Below, piece by piece: positions 17,217 to 25,046 of a stretch of 38,525 nt of DNA. Position 1 is the stretch's first letter. Every line of letters begins with the position of its first letter. The DNA is from Phycisphaerales bacterium (GTDB taxonomy: Bacteria > Planctomycetota > Phycisphaerae > SM23-33), in assembly GCA_018645065.1 (NCBI GenBank), contig JABGPF010000014.1, positions 1 to 38,525 of the forward strand, given 5' to 3'. The translations under genes were made by a program, and so were the position numbers. The notes under the pieces are model-generated. The model was given only the letters and a program-made list of their open reading frames with translations. It made no database searches and was not told where the DNA came from.

Positions 17217-18473
17217 TTAGCGGCTGCGGCGGAGTTGTGTGAATGCGAGTCCGACCATGCCGCAGACTCCCCCGCCGATACCTGCTATGAGGTAAATCGT
17301 CGGCGGACCGCCCGTTTCGCTCAGGGCGTTTCCCAGCAGCCCGGTGGCAAGCACCGAAAGCGATGTGCATCCGACGAACGTCAGGTTAATCAGCGAGAAG
17401 ATTCGCCCGTGCATTTCCTCGGGCGTTTTCTCCTGGACCAGCGTGGTGCGGCAGACCTGGATGAACGGTATCCAAAGACCGTGGAACGCGTGGGCGCACA
17501 GCAGCAACGGGAAGCTGCGTATCCAGAAGAACGGTATAAACGTCAGGCCGTCCATTATCATACCAATTATAATCAACTTTCCCTTGGGCCAACGCGTGCC
17601 CCACTTTGCGATAATTACCGAACCGACAAGCCAGCCGACACACAACACCGCGTGGAATATAGCGATATAACTAGCGCCAAGCCCGTAGGTTTTGAAGATC
17701 AGCAGATTGCTGCCGATGATCGCGGGGCCCATAATAAAAAAGTTGTCAACCGCGGTTATGAACAGAATCCCACGCAACAGGCCCGAGCGGCGAGCGTAAC
17801 TCAAACCCTCACGCACGTCGTGCAATGCGCTGGTTTTCCGCATCCGCCCAGGGTGATCCTTCCTGGCTACGATGCCCAACAGCAGCATAAACGAGACTAA
17901 AAACGTGGCGCCATCGACCCAGTAGAGGTTCACGATACGGGCGATTTCTGCGCTCATATCGCCCGAGGCCAGTGCTGCTTTCGTCGAGTCTTCGTTTATC
18001 CCCAGCAGCAGCGCGACGCTCAGCGACCCGACGATCATAGCCATCTGATTGGACATTTGGAACCAGGCGTTAACGCGCGTCAGAGATCGCCTGTCAGCCA
18101 GGATCGGAAGCAGCGCGTCTCGCGCGGGTACAAACGCCGACGAAACGGTGGCTAGACAGAACGCAACACCGCCGACTAAAGGCCAACTTAAACATCCGCC
18201 CATCGCCGCCAGCGGGAGTGTTACTATCAACCCGGCCCGGAGGATATCGGCGGTCAGCATGAGTCGTTTTTTCCGCACGCGGTCGACCAGCGCCCCTGCG
18301 AATGGTCCGATTATCAGGAACGGGAGGAAGTACATAAACGTTACGATCCCGGTATTAGACGAAGCATTCTCACCGCCTATCAGCAGGATCAGGAATGGGA
18401 GCGTGACCATGAAGAATGCGTCACCAACCTGGCTGACGAACTGTCCGATCCAAAGTAGTTGCAGGTTCTTCAT
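17217..18473 (-). CDS. MFS transporter (putative exporter)
   Basis: This is a 418-residue inner-membrane protein with the hydrophobicity pattern of 12 helices. The N-terminus LWIGQFVSQVGDAFFMVTLP and the loop GPFAGALVDRVRKKRLML, a motif-A-type loop with DRxRKK between helices 2 and 3, place it in the major facilitator superfamily. It is closest in style to the EntS/MFS_3 exporters. The substrate cannot be told. The ATG at 18473 has AAAGGA about 11 nt upstream. It is convergent with the HZS-like gene and divergent from the GspG-like gene. Nothing nearby suggests a siderophore or drug pathway. Confidence 0.85.
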   Translation of the reverse strand: MKNLQLLWIGQFVSQVGDAFFMVTLPFLILLIGGENASSNTGIVTFMYFLPFLIIGPFAGALVDRVRKKRLMLTADILRAGLIVTLPLAAMGGCLSWPLVGGVAFCLATVSSAFVPARDALLPILADRRSLTRVNAWFQMSNQMAMIVGSLSVALLLGINEDSTKAALASGDMSAEIARIVNLYWVDGATFLVSFMLLLGIVARKDHPGRMRKTSALHDVREGLSYARRSGLLRGILFITAVDNFFIMGPAIIGSNLLIFKTYGLGASYIAIFHAVLCVGWLVGSVIIAKWGTRWPKGKLIIIGMIMDGLTFIPFFWIRSFPLLLCAHAFHGLWIPFIQVCRTTLVQEKTPEEMHGRIFSLINLTFVGCTSLSVLATGLLGNALSETGGPPTIYLIAGIGGGVCGMVGLAFTQLRRSR

Positions 18474-18639
18474 TCGGGCGATGGTCCTTTCTCAGTCGGT
18501 AATAATAGGGTTTCGCGGTCAGAAGGACAATAGAGCAGCGCAACATAGCGCAACGATTGGCTTACTTTATTTGGCAGGATAACAAACACCACTTTTCCGT
18601 CTTATCGCAATTAACAATCACGGGGCTACTAGTTTCTGC

Positions 18640-18667
18640 TTGCCCTATCTGACAATTGGCTTATAAA
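18640..18667 (+). promoter_or_regulatory. Possible promoter of the GspG-like gene
   Basis: TTGCCC and TATAAA are 16 nt apart, ending 42 nt before the start codon, in the 236-nt divergent intergenic region. The -35 box matches only moderately. I see no other structured element in that region. Confidence 0.4.
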
Positions 18668-18709
18668 TTATGCAACAGGGTTGTGAAACATGCATTAAGA
18701 GGCGTCGCT

Positions 18710-19189
18710 ATGACACAGAAAACATGTCGGGTCATCATTATTGGTGCAGTTGTGCTGGCCGCTATCAATTCAATCAGCAAGCTATATATCAATAGCACCA
18801 TAACTGATGAGTTTCTGCTGGAAATGAAAGAAAGCTCCACACGTACAAAATTGCTCCAAGGCGCCATGCTTTGCATGCAATTCCAAGTAGACCAGCCAAT
18901 CTCGAATGCACCAATTCAAATCCCGCAACACGGCCCCCTTTATGCTCTGTTCCGAAACAATAATTTCACTAGATACACCAACGACGATGCCGACTATAAA
19001 CTTTTAGATGGATGGAAAACGCCAATACACTTTATCAGTGAAGGCAATGAACTGACGCTCTACTCCTTTGGCCCGAACAAAGCTGACAACAAAGGCGCCG
19101 AGGACGATATCGTATACGACAAGAAAATAGAGATCATGCTCGATCACAACACAGAGACCAGGCCGAGCACCCTGCCGCATCGAGAATGA
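18710..19189 (+). CDS. Membrane-anchored protein with a GspG-like C-terminal domain
   Basis: This is a 159-residue protein with one membrane helix (about 7-25). Its C-terminal half contains DGWKTPIHFISEGNELTLY followed by SFGPNKADNKGAEDDI. That is the layout of the major pseudopilin GspG head, where D-x-W-G-x-P is followed by S-x-G-x-D-G and an Asp-rich calcium loop. No prepilin peptidase site (G-F-x-x-x-E) is present at the N-terminus, so it is probably not processed as a pseudopilin. The ATG at 18710 was chosen over an earlier in-frame start because AGAGG lies 8 nt upstream and the helix then begins at the N-terminus. The gene is visibly AT-richer than its neighbours. No other secretion genes are adjacent, and its function is unknown. 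Confidence 0.65.
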   Translation: MTQKTCRVIIIGAVVLAAINSISKLYINSTITDEFLLEMKESSTRTKLLQGAMLCMQFQVDQPISNAPIQIPQHGPLYALFRNNNFTRYTNDDADYKLLDGWKTPIHFISEGNELTLYSFGPNKADNKGAEDDIVYDKKIEIMLDHNTETRPSTLPHRE

Positions 19190-19278
19190 TCTAGAACTCT
19201 GGAACTTTCCCACCTCCCGAGCGTCTTAACCTTACGATGATTCTGTATCTTATACCTCGTATTCGACGGAGAGAAGTT

Positions 19279-19773
19279 ATGCGACACGTTTGTGCATGTT
19301 TGTTTATCTGTATGTCCGCCATATCGTGCAACCCCTCACAAGAGGCGACTACCCAACCGGCTAGCCAACCGGCCGCCGCTGCAGCAACGCAAAATAAAAT
19401 CCCCTACGCCCTGATCGACACATGCATCAAGCAGATCAAACCATACGCTTACACGATGCGCCAACTAGCCAGCTTCAGCACAAACCACCCGCCGGTCGCA
19501 TCCAGAATCACAGCCGGAATCACGGTCATTTACCACGAACCATACCAGTCTCTAATATCCACCCAGCCCAAACCCGGAGTCAGCAAGCTTACTTTCATTG
19601 ACCGAACTTCGGACCTGATGCTGGTACTCAAATTCCAAGCAGACACCAAAAAAGTACTCGGCGTGAGCACAACAGACGCCCTCGGATACGCCAAAACGAT
19701 CAAAAACCCCAAGCAGAAGGCGATCTACTACCTCAAGAAAACCCAGGACGACGCCCATTCGCCGATCAAATAG
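19279..19773 (+). CDS. Small lipoprotein of unknown function
   Basis: This is a 164-residue protein. The ATG at 19279 is chosen because GGAGA lies about 9 nt upstream and the signal peptide MRHVCACLFICMSAISC then ends in a lipobox with the acylated Cys at 17. A low-complexity linker rich in Gln, Pro, Ala and Thr (TTQPASQPA) follows, then an alpha/beta region of about 120 residues with VIYHEPYQSLIS and LMLVLKFQADTKKVLGVST. That succession of strands, with a modelled residue dependence on a cofactor-free fold, is faintly reminiscent of outer-membrane lipoprotein carrier folds, but I do not recognise the family. It lies between the GspG-like gene and the phosphoesterase lipoprotein. Confidence 0.6.
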   Translation: MRHVCACLFICMSAISCNPSQEATTQPASQPAAAAATQNKIPYALIDTCIKQIKPYAYTMRQLASFSTNHPPVASRITAGITVIYHEPYQSLISTQPKPGVSKLTFIDRTSDLMLVLKFQADTKKVLGVSTTDALGYAKTIKNPKQKAIYYLKKTQDDAHSPIK

Positions 19774-19890
19774 TAAGAATCACGCTACATCTCCATTCGC
19801 CCGCCGGATAACCGCTTGCGGTTTCGCGCGTTGTTGGTTTACCATCACTCCAGGATCATCGCCAATCTCACTGATGACTATGGAGATATA

Positions 19891-21591
19891 ATGAGAAGAT
19901 CATTGAATATTAGCGTCACCGTCCTCTACGCAACCCTGTCCTGCATGCTGGCGTCGTGTGAAAGTACCCAGCCAAATGCACTCGCCGCCGCCGGTGCCGC
20001 TGAGATATGGACACTCGATATCGTGACACCTCGCTGCAATGGGGCCGGAGTTGGCGGCGAGACCGCCTCACATCGCCCGGTAAAACACACATTCGCCATC
20101 CACGAGAAAACGCTTCAAGGCCCTATCCAGGACGCCCTTTTCTGCTTCGATAATCGCAAAGTGGATATGGTTCAGACATTGCCCGACATGGAAGACGGCG
20201 TCCGTGGACTTTTTCTAATGCCTGTCTCCAGCGACAGTAACGGTGAATACTTCCGCCTTTCATGGGCGTGCGAGGACATGTGGTCGAGCAGCGTCCTGTT
20301 GCAACGAAAACCAGACGGGCACTGGGACACCCTTGGCACGTTCCACAAGGACTCAGGAGGAAGACTCACCGTCAATTACTACTGGCACACCGATAGAAGC
20401 TACACACTACTCCGGGACTATAAGGGACCGCCTGTCTTCAAGCTGAATGAAGTTCACGCCGAAGGCGACAAGAACTCCGAGGGCGCATGGAAAGAAAAAC
20501 GAACCCAACGCACCGGCCTGCTGAAGGACCATAAGATCACCTGGGATACATCAACATCAAACACGATCGCCAACCGCTCTGCTGAGACCTGGACGTTTGT
20601 CTCCATGCCTGACTTCCTGAACGTTGATACAACTTACCCCCAACCCGGATGGGAAGACGCCCTGGACTACGTTCTCAAAGCCGTAAAAGCTGAAAACCCC
20701 GACTTCGTTCTCGTCGCGGGCGATCTGGTCATGGGCCGATGGTGGACCAAGGAAAAAATCGACAAGTACGCCGCCATTTACTACCCGGCATGGGTCAAGC
20801 GAATGAACGATCATGGGCTGAAGTTCTACACCGCCGTCGGCGATCACGAGCTGGGTGACAACCCCTGGCCGCCAGCGCGAGCTAAACTAGTGCCCCACTT
20901 CAAAGCCGCCTTCCGAAAATACCTGAAAATGCCCCTGAACGGACCAGACCACATGAAGGGAACAGCCTTCAGCTTCCTTCACAAGAACAACCTGTTCGTC
21001 GCGGTGGACGTATTCGAAAAGGGCAAGAGCGTCCAGGGCGAAATCGCACCGCAGGTAACCGGCAAGCAGCTCGAATGGTTCAACAAGACGCTCGACGCAA
21101 ATCCGGCGGTTGACAATGTAATCGTCATGGGCCACACGCCGATTCTGGCGCCGGTCAAACGCTGGTCGTCCAGCGGCCTGATGCTGCTTGAGGGGCGTAA
21201 GTCGGCGCTCTGGAAAAGCATGGCCAGGCGCAACGTAGACCTGTACCTCGGCGGCGAGGTCCACGCGATTACTTGCACCGAGCGTGACGGCGTCCAGCAG
21301 ATCGCCCACGGCGGACTGTTTGGGTACAACTCACGAGTGAACTACATGGTGGTTAAAGTCTCACCAGGCAAGATGGAACTGGAGCTCAAGGAGCTCGACA
21401 TCGTATGCAAAGGCCCAAAACTCTGGCAAGAAGGCAAGAACCGCCCGAAGGAAAGCGTTACTATAACTGACGAGATTAAGAAACGCGGCTACGTTAGCGT
21501 CGGGGAAATGACAGTGGACAAAACCGGCGCCAAGAAGGTCACCAAAGACAAGACGGGCTATTTTGACGAAAGTAAAAACCCCAGGAAATAG
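19891..21591 (+). CDS. Lipoprotein with a divergent metallophosphoesterase domain
   Basis: This is a 566-residue protein. The ATG at 19891 has GGAG 5 nt upstream and starts a signal ending in MLASC, with Cys23 predicted to be lipidated. The first 230 residues form a beta-rich domain of unknown type. A calcineurin-like phosphoesterase domain follows: GDLV (D278), VGDHE (317-320, where the family usually has GNHE), VMGHTP (H415) and GGEVHA (H458, where the family usually has GHxH). The first motif, normally D-x-H, appears only as PDFLNVD (240-246). Most metal ligands are present, but three motifs carry substitutions, so activity may be altered. It is followed 9 nt later by the transglutaminase-like gene, suggesting an operon. 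Confidence 0.75.
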   Translation: MRRSLNISVTVLYATLSCMLASCESTQPNALAAAGAAEIWTLDIVTPRCNGAGVGGETASHRPVKHTFAIHEKTLQGPIQDALFCFDNRKVDMVQTLPDMEDGVRGLFLMPVSSDSNGEYFRLSWACEDMWSSSVLLQRKPDGHWDTLGTFHKDSGGRLTVNYYWHTDRSYTLLRDYKGPPVFKLNEVHAEGDKNSEGAWKEKRTQRTGLLKDHKITWDTSTSNTIANRSAETWTFVSMPDFLNVDTTYPQPGWEDALDYVLKAVKAENPDFVLVAGDLVMGRWWTKEKIDKYAAIYYPAWVKRMNDHGLKFYTAVGDHELGDNPWPPARAKLVPHFKAAFRKYLKMPLNGPDHMKGTAFSFLHKNNLFVAVDVFEKGKSVQGEIAPQVTGKQLEWFNKTLDANPAVDNVIVMGHTPILAPVKRWSSSGLMLLEGRKSALWKSMARRNVDLYLGGEVHAITCTERDGVQQIAHGGLFGYNSRVNYMVVKVSPGKMELELKELDIVCKGPKLWQEGKNRPKESVTITDEIKKRGYVSVGEMTVDKTGAKKVTKDKTGYFDESKNPRK

Positions 21592-21600
21592 GGCAAAAAC

Positions 21601-23271
21601 ATGAACAAATTGCCGAAACGTGCGGGCTTATCACTGATCGCCTCTCTGATTCTATCGCTGTTCGCGACGAGCTTATCGGCAGCCGGCCCGGACCCGGGCG
21701 CTGCGATCAAGACGGGCAATTTTAAAAAGTATTGTGCAAATATTTCGGCGGTGCTGAACAAGAAGACCCCCGCCGACATTTCCGATGCATCGCTAAAGGC
21801 ATTGCTGAAAGACCCCGGGGTCAGAAGCGCCCTGGCCCAGCGGCGGCTTATTGAAAAATTCGGGGCAGACAATCTCGCAGCGTTCACAAACGCCGATCAG
21901 GCAAACGCAGAATTTCTGGCTTGGATCATGTCGAGCACTGAGACAATCGAGCAGTATTTGCTCGGCGCCACTCCGATGGGGATCGCCCCTCGTAACGCCG
22001 ACAACTGGAAGCTCCCGCCCAAGTCGCTGGCGATATGGAAAACGATTCACGCCTCGGACAAAGACGCCCACAAGGGAATGCTCCTGCGAGTTGCAATCGC
22101 TATCGGATTGAACCCGCCTGGAACGGGCAATCAGGGAGTCGGTCAGGCCAAGACGCCCGCAACTCCCCTGGCTCGATACAACCATTTCAAAACTGCCCAC
22201 AAGAACAAGGAACTGTTCGCCAGCTTCGATAAGCTTACGGTTTGGGATTATCGACAGATCGTATCATCGAACGCATCGGACGCCGATCTGTCGTGGGGAA
22301 GAGCGATGATCAACACGTGGCGCCCTGACTTGCGGGCGGGCGAAAAGGTGGTGCTGTCGACCAGCAGAGTCTGGCGTCGCGGGTCGCCGTACGGATACAA
22401 GAACGGTTTCAGGTCGGTGATGGAGGGCGGCGGGAAATGCGGCCCGCGGTCGTCGTGGTCCATTTTCATCTGCCAGGCGTTTGGTATCCCAGCCGTTGGA
22501 GTCAGGCAACCCGGACACGTATGCGTAACCTGGCGATCGCCGTCGGGCCAATGGATGCTCGGGTACGGACGCGGATGGGACGCCTCGAAAGTTTTGGGAA
22601 TGTCCGGGCGACAGTTCCTATCGGCCAGTGCAGCCAGGTTCCATGCGGCGGAATTCTCACAGGTCGAACGCCTGCGATGGCTGGCGAGGTGTATTGATTC
22701 CAAGGATCGCGCCGCGGAGGTTATGAGCGTCGCAAAGAAGATATCCCGCGCCCAGGCGCCAGAGAAAGTAGACCTGAACGGCAAGTACGAAAAATCCAGA
22801 GGGCTTCCGATCAAGCCGACTGCTCCGAAGTTCAAGCCCGAATCAGCGATCAAAGCAGCGCCCGGCGTGATCCACATAGAGGCGGAAGCGTTCGCGAAAA
22901 CCGGCGGGAAGGTTTCTTACGGCGGGCTGCAAATACCAGGCGTCTGCGTCCACAATTGTTATGCCGGCGGAAAGCAGATCCATTTCCAGGCCCAGATGCA
23001 AGCCGCGTGGGCCCAATACGCCGTCGACATACCCAAAACCGGAAAGTACGCGATGCAGATTCGAGTCGCAGCGGCTAATCGCGACCAGGTGCTCGACGTC
23101 AGCGACGGGAAGAACAAGCTCGCCCAGATCAAAATCCCCAACTCATACGGACTATGGTCCACCCCGGCGGCGGTGGAACTGGAACTGAAAAAAGGCCCGC
23201 AAACCATACAAATCTCAACGCCCTTCCAGCGAGGCATCGCCGTAAGATGGCTCGAACTGAAAGCAAAATGA
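21601..23271 (+). CDS. Secreted transglutaminase-like protein with a CBM6/35-type tail
   Basis: This is a 556-residue exported protein with a signal peptide to about residue 27 (SLSAAG). Residues about 240-350 resemble a transglutaminase/protease-like core: GGGKCGPRSSW (C280), PGHVCVTW (H306), then GRGWDAS (D327), in the order Cys-His-Asp. The last 130 residues, from VIHIEAEAFAKTGG, look like a CBM6/CBM35-type beta-sandwich (GKYAMQIRVAA, GPQTIQI, AVRWLELK). The combination suggests a peptidase or amide-forming enzyme held on a polysaccharide surface. It sits 9 nt after the phosphoesterase and 16 nt before the beta-helix gene. Substrates are unknown. Confidence 0.75.
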   Translation: MNKLPKRAGLSLIASLILSLFATSLSAAGPDPGAAIKTGNFKKYCANISAVLNKKTPADISDASLKALLKDPGVRSALAQRRLIEKFGADNLAAFTNADQANAEFLAWIMSSTETIEQYLLGATPMGIAPRNADNWKLPPKSLAIWKTIHASDKDAHKGMLLRVAIAIGLNPPGTGNQGVGQAKTPATPLARYNHFKTAHKNKELFASFDKLTVWDYRQIVSSNASDADLSWGRAMINTWRPDLRAGEKVVLSTSRVWRRGSPYGYKNGFRSVMEGGGKCGPRSSWSIFICQAFGIPAVGVRQPGHVCVTWRSPSGQWMLGYGRGWDASKVLGMSGRQFLSASAARFHAAEFSQVERLRWLARCIDSKDRAAEVMSVAKKISRAQAPEKVDLNGKYEKSRGLPIKPTAPKFKPESAIKAAPGVIHIEAEAFAKTGGKVSYGGLQIPGVCVHNCYAGGKQIHFQAQMQAAWAQYAVDIPKTGKYAMQIRVAAANRDQVLDVSDGKNKLAQIKIPNSYGLWSTPAAVELELKKGPQTIQISTPFQRGIAVRWLELKAK

Positions 23272-23287
23272 AAGAGAGCGTAAAAAT

Positions 23288-24892
23288 ATGAAGTTATCAA
23301 TCGTTTCGATCGCGGCTGCGGCGTGCTTGATCTTCGCCGCCTCAGCAAACGCAGCCGAATATTACGTAAGCCAATCGTCGGGCGATGATAGTGCTACCGG
23401 GCTGGCGGGCAAGCCCTGGAAAACGCTGAAGCGGGCGTCGGCTGTGAAATGTGCACCGGGCGATAAGATCCTGCTGAAGTGCGGTGATACGTGGAACGAG
23501 GAGCTGCATCCCAAGGGCGAAGGGACCGCCAAGAATCCCATCGTTATCAGTTCGTACGGGAAAGGCTCAAAGCCCGTTATCGACCGGGCGGACTACAATA
23601 AGGACCTTGTCGGTATTCGCCTGGACGACCAGGGCGGGTTCAAGATCGCCGGGATTGAGTTCAACCGCTGCATGACGGGGATATACGGAGAGTACACCGC
23701 CAAGTGCCCGACAAAGAAGTTCGTCTGGATCGAGGACTGCTACTTTCACGATTCGCTGAAGTACGGGAATTACAAGACCTATCCCAAGCCGCGAAACATC
23801 GGCCTGGGCGTCTGCTTCTTCTCGTATGAACGCAAGAACAGGATCGTGCTGACTGACATCACGATCAAGAATTGCGTGTTCCGGCGCCTGGCTTCGGGCG
23901 TCTGGACCAACAGCCCCGACAACTTCAACAAGAACGCATCGAACATTTACAACTTCGGCAACATGACATTCGACGGGTGTCTGTTTGAAGAGGGTTATCA
24001 GTGGCAGATGGGTTTGCGCGGCGTGGCTGGAGGGGCTGTGCGAAACTGCGTGACTCACGACATCGGGCGGAAGTTCCGCTCGTTCAACGGAGTGGCCGGC
24101 GCGATGTTCTTCCGCTGCAAAGACTGGACATTTGAGGACAGCGAATGGGGATTCGTTTCGATAGGTCTGGGCAGCGGCGACGGTGAGGCGTTCGACTTCG
24201 AGGGCAACTGCGACAACATGACCATGAAGAACTGCCTGTTCCACGATACCGACGGGCCGGGCTTCCTGCTGTGCTGCTACTCTTCTGACTGCCATCCCAA
24301 CAAGGGCATCGTGATGGAAAATTGCGTGCTGAACGGCAAGGCCAAACGCCCCATCGGCCTGCCTCGCTGCGAGATCGTAAACACCACCGACTGGACGGAA
24401 GTCACCTGGACGAAATGCCGTTTCTATCTGTCCAAAGGCGAGGTGCTCATGCGGGTGATGGACCCCGAGAAGGACAAAAAGTCCAAGTTCGTCGGCTGCC
24501 TGGTCAAGAAGCTCAGCACCGCGTGCAGCACGCCGAATCTAGCGAAAAACGCCAGACTCACCACCGACCAGAACGGTAAACGCCTGCAGCTCGATTTCGC
24601 TAAACCCGTCACTATCAATGAGTTCAAGATAAAAGAGGATGCCTCGTCGTCGGTCAATCGTTATATAATCGAATACTGGGACGCCAAGGGTTCTCGATGG
24701 ATGAGCTGTTTTAACGGGATGGGAATTGGCGCCGGATTCGTGGCCCCGATAGTCGCGCGGACAACGAGCAAAGTTCGCCTGAGGGTCATCACAACAACCA
24801 GGGGCGCAGCCAAAATCACAGCCCTGGAAGCCTACAACGACACCACCGGCTCCCTACCGATCACACCGGGCGGATATCTGATCAAGAAATAG
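23288..24892 (+). CDS. Secreted parallel beta-helix protein with an F5/8 type C domain
   Basis: This is a 534-residue exported protein (signal about 1-22, ending ANAA). The mature start YYVSQSSGDDSATGLAGKPW with KTLKRAS is the standard opening of right-handed beta-helix polysaccharide-active proteins in planctomycetes and Bacteroidetes. Coils with repeated FEDSEWGF, MKNCLFHDT and MENCVLNG follow to about residue 410. The last 120 residues, LQLDFAKPVTINEFKI through KVRLRVITT, resemble a discoidin/F5-8C carbohydrate-binding domain. It could be a lyase, an epimerase or a binding protein; no catalytic residues are obvious. It is the last gene of the 19891-24892 run. Confidence 0.78.
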   Translation: MKLSIVSIAAAACLIFAASANAAEYYVSQSSGDDSATGLAGKPWKTLKRASAVKCAPGDKILLKCGDTWNEELHPKGEGTAKNPIVISSYGKGSKPVIDRADYNKDLVGIRLDDQGGFKIAGIEFNRCMTGIYGEYTAKCPTKKFVWIEDCYFHDSLKYGNYKTYPKPRNIGLGVCFFSYERKNRIVLTDITIKNCVFRRLASGVWTNSPDNFNKNASNIYNFGNMTFDGCLFEEGYQWQMGLRGVAGGAVRNCVTHDIGRKFRSFNGVAGAMFFRCKDWTFEDSEWGFVSIGLGSGDGEAFDFEGNCDNMTMKNCLFHDTDGPGFLLCCYSSDCHPNKGIVMENCVLNGKAKRPIGLPRCEIVNTTDWTEVTWTKCRFYLSKGEVLMRVMDPEKDKKSKFVGCLVKKLSTACSTPNLAKNARLTTDQNGKRLQLDFAKPVTINEFKIKEDASSSVNRYIIEYWDAKGSRWMSCFNGMGIGAGFVAPIVARTTSKVRLRVITTTRGAAKITALEAYNDTTGSLPITPGGYLIKK

Positions 24893-25046
24893 TGTTTTCT
24901 CCTTAGGCAACCGTCTATTGCTCGTTCAACATTTATGGGACAAACCGCTATATCATGATGGGCGCAGACCGCCTGAGCGTTATAATGGACGCTAGAGATT
25001 TATAGAAGTTCGGCATAGAGCTCGTTTGTTGTATGGGAGCAACACA

